In this document: piece after piece, positions 48,113-61,492 of the stretch | Position numbering within the stretch: the stretch's first letter is position 1 | Layout of the letters: each line of letters begins with the position of its first letter | Source of the DNA: Epiperipatus broadwayi | Taxonomy: Eukaryota > Onychophora > Udeonychophora > Euonychophora > Peripatidae | Length of the DNA: 64,000 nucleotides | Assembly: GCA_028023455.1 (NCBI GenBank) | Contig: JAQFVV010001091.1 | Location: 50,067 to 114,066, forward strand | Reading direction: 5' to 3' | Program-made: the position numbers and the translations under genes | Notes under the pieces: generated by a model | What the model saw: only the letters and a program-made list of their open reading frames with translations | Told to the model about the DNA's origin: nothing | The model's database searches: none

Positions 48113-48727
48113 TAATCCAGTGCATAACGCTATACTGAAATAAATATACAAATATTAAGCAATTAAATCATCCCACATGATTAAGACATCCAGTACTGCC
48201 CTCTGTTAACTAATATATAAATACATTAGAGTTCGTATTTCAAAATAGCCAGCCCAAAACGATACCGCTTTGAACTGTGCGCTATAAGATGTTATATATT
48301 GAAATACGAATTCTAATGTATTTATATATTAGTTAACAGAGAGCAGTACTGGATGTCTTAATCATGTGGGATGATTTAATTGCTTAATATTTGTATATTT
48401 ATTTCAGTATAGCGTTATGCACTGGATTACTTTCAATACATTTGTGTTAGGTGGTTTAAAGATTAAAATTACTAAAGTTTAGTTTGTCTTTATATAATAA
48501 TAGTAAAACATGTTTATTTGTAGCAGAATTTAAGATCGTTGTTTGCTAATTTTCAAGTTTTTTGTTTGAGTTTGTTCGTATTTCAATATATAACATCTGA
48601 TAGCAGACAGGTCAAAGTGGATACCATTTTGACTTGGCTATTTTGAAATATGAACTCTAATGTATTTATATATTAGTTAACAGAGGGCAGTACTGGATGT
48701 CTTAATCATGTGGGATGATTTAATTAC

Positions 48728-48735
<8 letters not shown>
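48113..48735. mobile_element. Palindromic composite element, copy 2
   Basis: 48113-48429 is a long palindrome (TAATCCAGTGCATAACGC on the left, GCGTTATGCACTGGATTA on the right, arms about 130 bp). It is followed by the same roughly 300-bp tail as at 15742-16045, which ends in another palindrome half. TA runs bound it on both sides. Compared with copy 1, its palindrome has not lost its centre. Confidence 0.85.
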
Positions 48736-48782
<47 letters not shown>

Positions 48783-48791
48783 CCTTTCCAT

Positions 48792-48830
<39 letters not shown>
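48736..48830. repeat. (TA)n and (GA)n microsatellites
   Basis: A TA run, a TACCTTTCCAT interruption, a second TA run and a short GA run. Confidence 0.95.
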
Positions 48831-48833
<3 letters not shown>

Positions 48834-48837
48834 AAAT

Positions 48838-48919
48838 TAAGGTAAATTCAGTATTGTATTCTAAATTCTTTTGTAGCGCTTTCGATTATGTGGTAATCCC
48901 TTGTCAGCTTTACCTGAAT
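48838..48919 (-). ncRNA. Hammerhead-like ribozyme motif downstream of a PLE (decayed)
   Basis: On the minus strand: GGTAAA (stem I strand), CTGACAA (consensus CUGANGA with one G-to-A change), stem GATTA/TAATC with a CCACA loop, GAAA, then GCGC, and further on TTTACC, which pairs with GGTAAA. Stem I, stem II and both core boxes are thus in hammerhead order, directly after the PLE endonuclease end. PLE terminal repeats are known to carry hammerheads. The cleavage triplet and stem III are not convincing, so this copy is probably inactive. Confidence 0.45.
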
Positions 48920-48969
48920 TTCAAATTTTTAAACTTAATGTTACATATATTTCCAGAATCGTTCTTACA

Positions 48970-49660
48970 TTAATCAATTAATATTGCTTCTTTAATTTTC
49001 CTCTTTTTATGATTTCTTTCTTCCATTAATATTTTTATTTCATTACTGTTAAATGTAAACTTATAATTACAAGTTTTTCCATGGTCAAAGAATATGGATG
49101 ATCTATTAAATTGACTATTTACATTATTTTTAATTTGATTATATAATAATTGATGCTCCTTCAATCTTTTTTCCACAGAAAATCTTGATTCACTGATGTA
49201 AAATTTCTGATATCCACATGAAACTTGATAAATTTTATTATTTCTTTGCAATTTAGCAATTATACTCTTAGAATTATTAATCAATCCATTAACATTTGGA
49301 GGAACACAAAATGAAATATTAACTTTTCTTTAAATATATTCTTAATTAATTTAGATTGCATGTTATTTATAAATGGCATAGATATCCATTTTTTATTATC
49401 TAAAGTAACATTGCAAACACTCTTCTTATTATTAAAAGGATTTACTGTATGCAAGATTTGGTTTTTATCATAACCAACCTTTAAAAGTTCATTAGCAAAG
49501 AGTTCAATATTTAAAATTTTATCACTCTTATATTTACATAATTAATCATTGCGATGCAAAAATGCAATTGTATGTATCATTGGAACATGTGATTTAAAAT
49601 GAATACAAAACAATTTAGACTATAATATTGAATTTACCATTATTTTTTTCTATATATATA
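48970..49660 (-). pseudogene. Penelope-like element remnant: GIY-YIG domain
   Basis: The frame 49284-48970 carries KIYQVSCGYQKFYISESRF, the GIY-YIG core with YIG changed to YIS, then VEKRLKEHQ and a C-terminal helix rich in Lys/Glu. Upstream to about 49660 the linker can be read in broken frames (KWISMPFINN-like, the usual motif before the endonuclease). The RT core is missing. Loss of the catalytic-site Gly and truncation make it dead. Confidence 0.75.
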
Positions 49661-52560
49661 TATTCTAACCTCCCCCCGCGCATCCTCACCCCAAAATTAT
49701 TGTTTATAACGAATATTCCGGGTTCTAGATCAGTTAACAAATAAATAAAGGAAATATTCAGCATTGATTAAAAATGATTACTAGCTCTAATTTCTAAAAT
49801 ATAAATACGGTTCAATTTTTTAAAATGAATTAATAAATATTTACTATTTTCATGAGACATGGAGTGACAATACGGGGAACGAGATAGACTACATTGAGAT
49901 ATTATCCACACGATACTACCTCAATGGCATAAGAACACTATTCCCCCTTTTACTATACCAAATAACTAACTCATAGTATTCTTACGACTTTCTGAGCTCT
50001 ATTCACTACGATTAAAATAATAATCATATTTTAATCTTCTTTATAACAAGAATCCAGCTCAATTAAATAAAATGAAGTAAAATAAAACAAAATAAAATCT
50101 CAGGTTCATAAATTGTATTCTAACTGATTTAAAATTTCGGTAGTAAAATATGAAAAGGGAATTTTATGTCATAATCTACTACACAGCAACTAACAATAAT
50201 AAAATAATAATAACAATAATAATATAATATATAATCTTATTTCTTCATAAATGAAATAAATAAATACGTACGTGGTAGTATTTTAATAATCTGACAACAG
50301 AATACGTGTGGCAACATTAGCATATAATTTAATGTAATATTGTGGCAACCGACTTATGACCAATAAATAATATAAAATTATGATCTTTTAATTTTAACAT
50401 ACCAATAAATTCTCAAAATTATTATAACACTTTTATGTTTACCTTTTGTGCAAAATCTATATGTCTGTTTCAATTATAAATGTATCGTGATTTCATGCAT
50501 CCATGTGGAGAAATAACCGGACACAAAACTTTAAAATAAATTTAAAACAAAGTTTATTAACAACATAAATAAATTAACAATATTTTTACACTATATACAT
50601 TGGATATCCCTTACTCTTCTATCTCAACTTAGTTTATTAGTTTATAAAATGAAACCAAAATACTATTTATTTTTCCTAGTTAAATCTTATCTTTTTAACA
50701 CTTAAGAAAATACAGTATTATTATGTGATTTATTATTATGGTTAGCTTGTTACAAAACGCATTTCTTATATGCTTATCACAAACACTTTCATCCCTAATA
50801 TTATTAAAATTATATTTTTTTACAAAATTTACATTCGTAGTAAAAATTCTACAAAATAATAAAACTCTAGTTTTATATTGGTTGTATGGAACCTTACAAA
50901 GTCAAAACATTATTCAACATTCGGTATTAGGTTTTTTTTTTATTGTTCATTATCCGATGTTTATTAATCCTAATATTCTCATTCAAGCCTTACTTCGGAT
51001 GATATAATTACAACTATTAATATACCATGCACAAGTATATGTTTATTATACCTTATTGAAATATTCTCTTAATAAATATGCAATACTTATATTCTAAATA
51101 TTATTTTAAAACATTCAAATTTTGTTATCACTTTTAAAACAACTTTGTTTAGATTTCTTTTCAAAATCTTATATTCATTTCCGAATTAATTTTACAATGT
51201 ATTATATGATTCTTTCTCTCTTTATGATATTTTGGACTTTCAATTTTAAAGTTACATAATTCTATACATTCCAGCAAATAAACTATTCTTACATAAACTA
51301 TAACTTATCTTCAGTTCTATTTTATTCATTATTTCTTTAAAAATATCTTTCTGACTGATGCAGATTCACAAAATAAGGATAGCGAAGATAGATGTATAGG
51401 ATCAAAATATAACTAGAATATTACTCGTCATAAACCTTGACAATCATGGCACAGTGAATTAAAAGACACTATAGAGGAGTGACCTTTATCTGTCTACCAA
51501 CCTCTATTATAGGAACGATGTTAAAGCTATTTCTTCAGCTTTATTCTAACATCAAAAGTTTAAAGATATGCAAAAAAACACTGTCCAAACTATATGTGTT
51601 CAGTCATAGGGCTTAGTTAACTATACTGAAATCACACAAACTAAATATGATCAAAATTCTTTATTTACCTATTTCTTAAAAAAAAACATCATCTTGGTTT
51701 CCTCTCCACTAGTACTTCCAAGTCACTATCCGATCTTATTTCTCAAGATTTTTTTCTATACTGTACATCGACAAATACATATCTGCATTACTAACAATAA
51801 TAAAATTCATTTATTTTAAAACTATTCCACTGTTCTATAAGAAAATCTTTTTACTACTTTCCTCGTATATTTAATCATATACAAACTATTTTAAAATATC
51901 TGAATACTTTATCACATGAAAGTTCAAAAGAATCACACAATTGTTCTGTTAAATTATATTATTAATATACTTTAAATAAATTATTGCATGCATATTCCGA
52001 ATTACTCCTATCTCATTATATGTTAAAAAATGTTGTATAAAATGTGTACATATAATTTAAACTTTCACACTTCATTCTTAATCAATAGATGATCTAAAAA
52101 AAATACATTATGCATTATAAATAAATATCAAAATTACCAAACGATCTTTATCTTCTCGATCGCGTTCCGTAGGCTTCACCATCCCATTGATCCTTGTAGA
52201 TATAATACTCACATACATACACTTTATTTTTAAACAATATTTCTATAATTTTATCAAGCTATTATATTTAAATTTTAATATTAATACATTTATGTTTATA
52301 TGTTTTCCCTAATCTCACATAACATTTTATATTCTAAAATAAATTAGTAAAATATTTAAACTATATTTACTGTACTTCTTTATCAAACTTTCTTGAAAAC
52401 CGTTCATATTAAAGCTAAAAAAAAAATGTTTATTATTTCTTCTTCAGTCACTTCTTGTTCAATTTTAAGACAAAACAATTATTGTTCTGTTTAATAAATA
52501 TTCATAGATGACAATCCTTGGTTTTTTATAATATTTAATACAATTATTAATTATGCTATT
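49661..52560. other. Long A+T-rich non-coding region
   Basis: No supported gene. GGAGAAATAACCGG near 50504-50520, followed by AAACAAAGTTTATTAAC, could be an LTR-like or transcript-end sequence on the minus strand, but no partner was found. The 89-codon frame at 50738-51007 is hydrophobic low-complexity and not convincing. Confidence 0.4.
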
Positions 52561-53280
52561 AGTTAATCACGTAAAGAAAAACGTCTACATATTCTCTTCT
52601 AATATTTTCTGCTAATATTTTCCCGTGAGACTTTTATGATGCACCTTGTAGGTACTTTTATTTAAATATTCAGTAAATTTTTTCTGTCTCCATGGATCCA
52701 TTTTATTAAGTATATTACATTTATATTTTCCAATTTCTCTTAGAGAAAGTTTTTCTGTTCTTTTTTTTTCATAAAAAAATAATGACTCTTTCATATTATT
52801 ATTCGGTAAATTTTCCTTTCTTTTAAAGTTCTGGTAACTATATACTTTGTAATGTTTCCTTTAAAAAGGACAAACATTTTTTTTTCTCATTATAACTTTT
52901 ACATAATCCTTTATAATATATAGCATCTTAATTTTCCCATAGAGAAGAATAAAAAAAAACTTTAGAGTAGCCTTATAAATTTGTGCGTCATATTTTTTTC
53001 CTGACGGCAAATAACTTCTCTTTTAAGTTTTCGTATAGCGTCCTAATTATATTCCTCTGAATTACAATAATAAGTTTTTGGTTGAGCATAAATAAAGCTG
53101 TATCTAGGCACTTTACAAATATTTTTCCTTTAGCAATATTTTTAGGTATTTTTTCCTTTAGTACTTCCATTTTTACTGCAAGGTTTTGGCTAAACTTGAA
53201 TAAAATCACTGGCAAGAAAACTTTTAAAAAATTAGCCTTTCATGTAAAGGCAGTCAAAATATTATATGTTAAAAAATAAA
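52561..53280 (-). CDS. Candidate unrecognised coding region, two short frames (weak)
   Basis: Two minus-strand frames lie in tandem. 53215-52988 gives a 75-residue Lys-rich, probably helical product. The second is open from about 52865 down to 52612 (start codon only at 52794) and gives a basic sequence with KHYKVYSYQNF-like text, LREIGKYKCN and DPWRQKKF. The extended frame and mixed composition look more protein-like than the surroundings. I cannot name a family, and the two frames are separated by stops, so this may be a decayed gene, exons or an element fragment. Confidence 0.22.
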
Positions 53281-53414
53281 CTTTTAAAATAAATACAAAA
53301 TTTTAAAATTATATCACTTTTCTAGCTTACGGTCTTATTCAGCTAAAAAATGTTACTTCCTCCTTCACTTACACATTACTTTCTCCCGCTTCATCTAATT
53401 CTTATATTTTGTCT

Positions 53415-53465
53415 GCTAAAATACCTCCATTGATTGGTTAATGACTTTTTTAGCGCGCGAACAAA
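53415..53465 (-). promoter_or_regulatory. CCAAT plus E2F-like promoter candidate
   Basis: On the minus strand, TTCGCGCGCTAAAA (an E2F-like core in otherwise CpG-poor DNA) is followed within about 15 nt by TTAACCAATCA (a CCAAT box). This spacing is typical of growth- or S-phase-linked promoters in animals. It lies about 200 nt upstream of the candidate frames at 52561-53280. No TATA box is evident. Confidence 0.3.
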
Positions 53466-54527
53466 TTTACACATTTTAGTTTTATAACAGACTAGATTTT
53501 TCAAATAAGACATTTATGACGTAATGTCTTAAATATTACTTAGAATAATATTTTTAAATTCAATTATAATTTTATCAAAATCATTTAAACTTTAAAAACA
53601 ATTATTAAAACAACATTTAATATTTCAACTTTTACTTTAAGGATCGATAGCAATTATATTTAGTTTTATAATTCACAAACTTTATTATTAGTCTAACAAG
53701 CATGTGTGAAGGTATATAATATGCAGTCACATGATTACTAACTTTAACAGATGATTTTTTAATTTAAATCTCGGTCTAAATTACCAAAACTGATATATTT
53801 TATAAAAATTTGGAAAATAATTTAAAAATGTAGAACCAAATATAAATCTCACCATCCTAAAGTTTATTTTTAAAATATATTAGATTAATTTTGACTATTA
53901 AATATAATTATAATATTACATATCGTTTAGATTTAATTTATTAGTTTTAAAATATTATACTCGAATTATTAATATACTTTTAACTATTTATAGCTGTGTT
54001 ATTTTATATGGCCAGCTTTTACAACCATAAGCAAGGATATCTTTAATCTTTATTTAACTGTTCCTTTTAAATAATCCATTACACTTTTATATACCAGGTA
54101 TTTTCAGCTTTAAATTGTACTATAAAATCTAATTATCCTACTATTATTTATATATCATACAAACATATCTTAAAATTTAAAATTTTTTAGCAATTGACCA
54201 TTCTACCTTATTATGACCTATAGATAAGGGCACAATATATATATACAAAGCTTTCACCAATTGCATATATATAAGACATATTTTGCGGTTTCATCCATGT
54301 TAAAATATTTTCAATATTGATATAACGACATTTTGACTTGGTTACACAAGTTACCCACTGGGTGATAAAAGGTAGCAAGGTAGTTGTAGAGGTGCTACAA
54401 TCACTGATTTGAAAAAAAAACATTAAAGTTTCCCCAATAGCAAAAATGTTAAATTAACATTGTTTTTAAAAAAATCTTTCCAAATAGGAGAATGTTTGCA
54501 TGTATCATCTCGCTTATTTATACAATC
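53466..54527. other. A+T-rich non-coding stretch, includes PLE 3' flank
   Basis: The part nearest 54527 would be the 3' UTR of the PLE that follows. No further gene is seen. Confidence 0.5.
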
Positions 54528-55620
54528 TCACCTTTTAAGTATCTCAATGGCTTCTCTCATTTTGCACTGGTATAGATCATCACATCTGGATATGATCCTG
54601 GTATGAGAAAAATCAATTTTATGACCTGAATCCATAGTATGGAGTGATAGTGCTGATGGTGATGAATGTTGTTTAATTGCATTAGCATGCTCATCCCTCC
54701 TAACACTGATCTGATGATTACTCATACCTATGTAAGAAGCTTTACAATTTTCACATGAGATTTGATAAACACCATGAGATTCTAAAGGGATTGAATCCTT
54801 AGGCTTGGTTATTATATTGCTGATCTTTTGATGAGCAGAAAATGCTGTATCTATATTATAGCATTTTAATATACGTCCAATACTGTCTGTAGTTCCTTTT
54901 ACATATGCAACACAAATCCTAATAGCTGATTTATCATCTTTTTGTTTCCTATTTTTTTTATTTTGGGCTTGAAATAAGGCTTTTTTTATAAATTTGTAAT
55001 TATAACTATTTGCTAATAAAACACTATTAATATGATTTATTCTTCTTTCAGATGTGTCTCATCTGAAACATTAATTGCTCTATTTAAAAGAGTTTTGGCT
55101 ACAGAAACTATCTGAGTTGGGTGATGATGAGAATGGAAATGCAAATATCTGTCTGTGTGTGTATCCTTTCTGTAAATAGAAAAAGATAAACTATTTGGTG
55201 TTCTGGTGACTTTAACATCAAGAAAAGGGAGTTTTTCATCAGACTCTTGTCTCCATTGTAAATTTAATATGAGGATGCATATTATTTAAATGTAAGAAAA
55301 AATCATCTAATTTATTTTTTCTATGTTTCCATATGACAAAAGTGTCATCTATGTATCTGAGCCAAATGAGGGGTTTTAAAGAGGATGATTCTAAAGCACA
55401 AATTTCTATATTTTCTATGAATAAATCAGCTATTACTCTTGAGTTACGTGAACCCATAGGAGTACCAAAAACTTGTCTGTAATGCTGTCATTATATACAA
55501 AATATGTGTTCAAGAGACAATGTTTAATCAAAGCAATAATATGGTTTGGCAAATTGCAACATTGTGAAATTACATTTAAATCCATTATTCAAAATTAAAG
55601 TATTTTTTTCTCATAAATGC
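54528..55620 (-). pseudogene. Penelope-like element: RT palm and GIY-YIG endonuclease
   Basis: The best PLE in the window. From about 55600 the broken RT starts (DKFLVLLWVH-like text, a shifted form of the QVFGTPMG region). 55457-55239 has MGSRNSRVIADLFIENIE, WLRYIDDTFVIW (the catalytic YIDD) and HIKFTME. Text equivalent to LPFLDV follows in another frame. An open stretch from about 54960 to 54528 encodes YVKGTTDSIGRILK, then the GIY-YIG domain GVYQISCENCKASYIGMS with its Cys pair, RRDEH and the C-terminal KMREAIEILKR. RT and endonuclease together would drive target-primed insertion. Several frameshifts disable this copy, and its N-terminal third is absent. Confidence 0.85.
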
Positions 55621-55639
55621 TTTATTAAATAATAAAATG

Positions 55640-58600
55640 AAACTACATTGTTTACATTATGCAATATCTTGAGTTTATAACAGAGTTAGTAGGAAGGTAC
55701 TAAGACTGTTTCCACTGTCTGGGTAGCTGAATGTTCGATCTGCTCTTCCATTCCTCAATTGTCCATGAATATCAAGTCCCATGTAATTTTGTTGATGGAT
55801 GCTAGTGCTGTTCATTTTTGTCTCTCTCACTTATTGACTTTAGCTTAGACCTTAATATTTGATGTGGGATTTTTATAGGATTATAAATCATCATACATCT
55901 GATTGTCCAATTGGTGAAGAATAAGAAAGTTGAACTCCTAATTGCAGCGAATTCCCTATTTGTGATGTTGGTAATGATGATTGAGGGTAATGGCCTGTTG
56001 CTTGTACATATGGAGATTACAAGATCTCTGTAACTCTGTAATAATGAAGTGTGGCAAAATATGTGATCCATAGTGTCACTGTCCCTGTTGCATAAAGGGC
56101 AGATTTGGTTTAAGTGTAAGAAACCCCTACAGGTAATAAAAAAATGGTATGTTCAGAGAGCATTTAAATTTGTTTTAATGAGGAATCTAAATATTTTGAT
56201 TCCAAATTCCAGTACTTGAATTTCTTGGTTATGATTTGATTGGTGAATGTTAGTATGGAATGGCTTAGGAGATATCATTATTAGTAACATGGTATGCCTC
56301 CCAATAATTGAATTTATAGGAGTTTGATTCAGTTAGTGGGATGGTAAATTTTGCACTGTATGCTAATATGGATGATATCCATCTTTTCATCTGATGTGGA
56401 GATGTCAGTCAGGTTTACCAGAGAATTTATGAAACAATTTTTGGATTGTATTATATGAATGCTGGATTGTGAATGTGTTTAAGGAGTGTAGTGATAGACC
56501 ATTGAATTTTGAATGTATTTAAAGATTTCTCAGGCTGATGGCTATAGTCTTAAGTATATGGAATTTATTTTCCTATTGAACTTTTGTGGGAAGTTGATAA
56601 ATGGCATACATCCTAGGGAACACTAAAATGATTTGCAGTGAGGTTCTTGCAAATAATAACATGTATACTTTAATAATGTGTTTGTTATTTTGTTAATGGA
56701 GAGAAAGGAACCCTGGATGGGTTTTCCTCATTGCCAGGGGAGGTATTGATTGGAAAGCATATAAATTGTGGGGGAGGGGTCATAGTAAAAGATGAGATGA
56801 TTGTGCTCCCAGAGGATAGCCTCCATGCTGATGATTTGTTCATGTTAAAATTTAATCCTGAATCCAATAAAAATTACACAGTATTTTAATAAGTTTAGGA
56901 ATCCACTTTTGTGAGGGGAGAAACACTGCCAAATCATCCATGTATAAGATATGGGGAATTTATTTGTTAAGGTCAGGTATATAAATTCCAGGTAGATATT
57001 GTCATGTCTTGTTCAAGTTTAATTAGTAGTGGGTTGATGTAGATGATGAATAGCAGGGCACTCAGTGAGGAACATTGTGGAATGAAATTTGTTGGCATGA
57101 AAGAGGGTGAGATTCTCCCATTTAGGTGATAGCTATGTTTCAATTATTGAGGAGATTTCCTATAATGTTTACTATGCCTGTTAGTGTATTGAACTGGCTG
57201 AGTAGGTGAAGGGGGCAATTGATCCAAACTGAATCGAATACCCCTGCTTTATCTAGTTGGATTACCACTAGCTTGGATTTTCTATTTGTTCTTGTGTGGT
57301 CAACTATCATTTTAATAGTCCTATTGTCTCTGTTGCTGATGAACCATTTTTAGCAAATTGATTTTAGGGTATAAATGAAAGAACCTCATCCTAAATTTCA
57401 ACATTGGCTATTGATTCTATATCTTGATCATTACAGTGTCATAGAGATGGACATAACATTCTTAAGCAAAGAAGGTAAATTTTTTGGAGAAAAGACACCA
57501 TCCCTATCGGATAAACACTGTCAATGTTAGGAAACTTTCTTGAGATCAGATTGATCATCACTTGGATGGTTAGAGTGGTAAATTTTTCTAGGTGTTGGAG
57601 TATAAAATGAAGAATAGCATGGAAAATTGGGAGGGTTCTGTTAGGCATTGAGGATAATTTTTTTATGTTATTTTCAGAGATGTTACATTTTGGTGATGTT
57701 GATTCAGTAAGTAGGTATTAATTTGGCTCAAGTGGGCTCTTTGTTGATATGAATTTGAAGAAGTTGAATATTTGGTTAATCATGTTGTTGCCAGAGTATA
57801 GGTTATTCCCTGTTTTGATTGCAGATGGAGTATTTAGTTTATCTTTATATCCCAGGGCCCATCTAATATAAGTCCTGGACCAGTTGTGTGATTGACTTAA
57901 GAAGATCTTAGCCACTTCAGTAGATAAATATCCTCCAATGACCAACTGATTACTTTTATATTGTTGTTTAAGATTTATTATCATCTCAATTGAGACAGGG
58001 ACTGCAGCCATGGTTTTCAGGGTATTATTGATTGAGATCATTTTTTGGAAAAGTGAAGATAGACCCATGTTTCTGGCAATGTAGAAGGAGAAGTTTGTGT
58101 TTAGTATGTTTATGAAGGTGAACCATGCCTCTGCCAGGTGAAGTGATAAGATGTCAATTTTTTTCTGAAATATATATAAAACTCTGATATTATTGCTTCT
58201 GTAGCTGAGGTTTTTAGCAGGATTCTAGTGGTAGTCTTCATGTATATCCAGGGCTGAAAAAATAGATTTATGGATAGGTTAATTACTATCATGAGGTAGT
58301 CTGAATAAGGCTCTGATTGAAGGAAAGGATCTATTATGAAGTGTAGATCAGTGAATGATATTTGAGATCTATGATGGTACAATATTGTTTTGTGCAAAAG
58401 TGTAAGGCATCTGTGGGGAAAAAGCCATGGGTATACATTAGTCGAGTATTTTTCAGGTGGATGTGCTTAGAATTGAAATTGTGATATGAGCTATTGAAAT
58501 CCCCAACATAATTACGGGATATGGATTTTCTCCAAGAATTAAATTAATTTGATGAATAAGAGAATGGATCAATGACATGTCTCTCTTTAAATATACTAAG

Positions 58601-58924
58601 ATGACATTTATTTGTAATGAATAATAAAGTAAGGTTGCTATTAGATGTTGTGTTGTGTTATACAATTTATTCTAAACAGTTTGAAATGAGAGATATTATG
58701 GATGAGTATGGCTACACCTTCAGAGGAGTGTGTCGAAATGGAATGATGAAATGACCAACTTTATTGAAATTAATTGAAATTTCTTGATTTGACATTGTAT
58801 ATAATCTTGTTTCTGTGAAGCATATTTTGTGCAGGGAGTTTTGCTTTATCCAATTTGAAACAGCCTTAATTTTCTTGGTTGAATTTAAACCAGGCACATT
58901 AACACCTGTAATTTTTAGCTTCAT
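55640..58924 (-). pseudogene. Degenerate LINE ORF2 (APE endonuclease, RT, C-terminal Cys/His)
   Basis: Read from 58924 downward. First comes the APE endonuclease start KLKITGVNVPGLNSTKK with ICFTETRL (catalytic Glu region). Later endonuclease fragments include VIMLG near 58500, where a GDFN-like box would be expected. RT text follows, including DKAGVFDSVWINCPLHLL near 57260-57180 and the catalytic ILYMDDLAVFLP near 56945. The C-terminal region has CPLCNRDSDTMDHIFCHTSL near 56110-56040, a CCHH/CCHC motif typical of L1/Tx1- and I/Jockey-like LINE ORF2 ends. Stops and shifts are frequent. The clade is uncertain; the ORF1 style leans toward Tx1/L1-like. Confidence 0.75.
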
Positions 58925-60709
58925 GTGATTAGTGGATTAATTTACATTTCATATTTAGTTTAATTGGGTATATATGATTTGGTATGGGATAGGAAGTCAG
59001 AGTTACTGATGATTTATTTATTTATTTCCATCTTCCACGGATTTTTGATTCATTTCCGTCTATATTGTGACTAAATCCACTGTTATAAAGTTTATCAGCA
59101 GCCTCTTCTTTTCTAGGTTTATGTTGCTTTGTTGTGACTGTTTCCTTCAAGTTCATATCAGGGACAACTCCTATGTTGCATACCATTTGTGTTATATCTG
59201 GGTCTGGATCCTTATCAGCTTGTGCATATGCCTTCATTTTCTTTCCTTCTTCCCTCTGGAAGATTCATTGTCTGATGAGCTTTCATTAGACACTTTTGAT
59301 TTCTACAAATTTCCATCATTCCATGAATTGTTGCTGTCTATGTTCCTTTTCCTTGATTTCCTTTTCCTTTTTAGGGATGGTAGTGGAGTGTAATGTTGGA
59401 GTTGTACTGCTACTTCTGGATGAATGTGATAAAGCACTGGACATCATATATTGATCATTGTTAATAGGTTCAGTAAATTTACTTAATATGAAGCTGATAG
59501 GATTACTAATTAGTTTATTCATGAAGGGGTAGGGGTGTACTGCTTATGGTCTTGCAAAGTCTGCAATCATGTAACTCTGTCTTTTTCATGTTGCACAATT
59601 AGCACATTCTGGATGGACAGTCTCTTACAAGATGTGTCCTCAATTTGAAATAGAAACACTGTGGCAGAATACCTTGAAATGATTATTAATGAGGCAGGTT
59701 ACACAAAGTGCATTGTTGGTATGGCAGTTAGTGATATACATTTGTTTAGGGTATATATTGCTGTATTTGTCAGCACTGGCAATTCAGCCCTTTTTCCCAG
59801 TAAGTACCAGAAATTAGACACTACCCCATATGGTTTGAACAGCCACTGGAAATCTCCCTCATTGAATTTTATGTAGCAGTTGTGAAGTTGGACAGAAAGT
59901 GTTACTCGCCTATTCGTATTGATAATGCATAATATCTTCTTACCTAAAAGTTTGAGTGAATTGTGGAATAATTTTTGGAATGTTTCATAAAACTCTACTA
60001 TCATGTATCAGCTATTTGGGTGATTTGGCAGTTTATAGATATGAGTCCATGGTTTTTTCTTTGTGAACTCATTGCAAAGTTCATCTATTGGGAAGTTGAA
60101 CAGATCACAGTTAATGTTTGTACCTTCTAGGATCAATGTTGTTTCACTCGTATAGTTTAGAAAAGATCTATGGAGTTGGGCTGATACTTTAGTGTTAAAT
60201 TTGTAGAGTATATTGTTTATAGTTTGTTGATCCAAATTCCCTTGGGGTAATTGATTTAGTGTTGGTGACAATTGGGAATTTGATGTTATGTCATTTTCAT
60301 ATATATTAAATATGTCTTTATCATTTTGTGGATCAATTATTGTTTCAGTGTTGGGCTTGTTGATTTCCATCTATAGAGCACTAGCATATGATGGCTTGCT
60401 AGCTATATTAAGGTTAGATAGATTTTGATAGGGATGGAAGATTAGAATCAAAAGGCCTTCATCTCTAGAACAATTATTTTCTATTTTAGAATTAATTGGG
60501 ATTTTACTATTACTATTACTAAAATCATTATTTAAATTTTTACTGTTATTTACTTTTAATTCTGGGAATTCCTCCATCAGCACGATATCTTCCATGTCTT
60601 CAAAATTGTTAGTATTATCATGAAATTCTAGGGTAGAGGAAAAAGTGGTAACTTTATATTTATTGGTCTTGTTCTCTTTCACATAGTTTGTTTTTACTGT
60701 TATTTTCAC
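58925..60709 (-). pseudogene. LINE ORF1 with zinc-knuckle region
   Basis: Upstream partner of the ORF2 on the same strand. 60709-60371 and 60370-60008 encode an Asn/Lys-rich N-terminus. 60004-59699 carries the conserved RNA-binding-like portion (CYIKFNEGDFQWLFKPYG, then LPVLTNTAIYT). Near 59645-59545 lies a Cys/His cluster CFYFKLRTHLVRDC (a knuckle whose second Cys is Phe) followed by CQLCNM. The tail 59522-59316 is Ser/Thr-rich, and 59237-59022 is charged. ORF1 proteins bind the element RNA. This copy is broken into several frames. Confidence 0.65.
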
Positions 60710-61492
60710 GTGCCATAGTTGGGCTTCTGATATATTGCTAGCGTTTTTAATGTTATTTCTCTGTACAGAAGATATTTCCTCAGTTTTAATGATCCTCTCT
60801 GTTTCCTCTGTTTCTCCGATTTCTTTGTGAAACTTGGGAGTCAGGTTCCTAGACTATATTTTCATTCTTAGGACTAGCTTTTTTTATGGTTTTTCTTTGT
60901 TCCAATTAGAAATTATACGTTTGTTGGGTTTTGCAAATGGTGTTTGATTCTTGTTCTGAAATGTCCATATAACTATTAAAATCGTTGGCGAATCTTCCTT
61001 CCAGATTACCAGTTGACACTATCTTTGAGGTTAAAGAAAGAATGGGTCTTTAGAAAAAGAAACATTTTGGTTTTTGAGTGAAATAACTCTTTTGTTAGAT
61101 AAAACTTATTAGCAAAGTTAGCACTATGTGATGATGATGATGAGGTGATGTATTTGGCTTCTCCTTAAACGAAGTCAGGAATATCTCAGCAAATCTGTAT
61201 GAATGTTCCTGAGATCGAATATTTTATATTTCCAATAAGGCATTTGTTAATAATGTGAATACACCTTTCATTTTATAAATATTGGCGATTTATTTCTCAA
61301 GAAGATTATATTATTCAATAAAACATTTTCCTTTTCTTCAAAGAATTAAAGATATGGTGATTCTTTCCTATTTCAAGAGATTCAAATTATGTATTCAATA
61401 CTCATTAATTATATTTTAGTTTGTCTTTAAAAACAAGACCATTTCCATTCTTTCAAATACCAATTATTATGCTATAAAAGCATTATATTTGT
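60710..61492. other. LINE 5' region and non-coding DNA
   Basis: About 60710-61080 reads as further degenerate, Lys/Thr-rich minus-strand text and is likely the 5' part of the LINE. A short (GAT)n run lies near 61128-61146. The rest has no feature. Confidence 0.45.
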
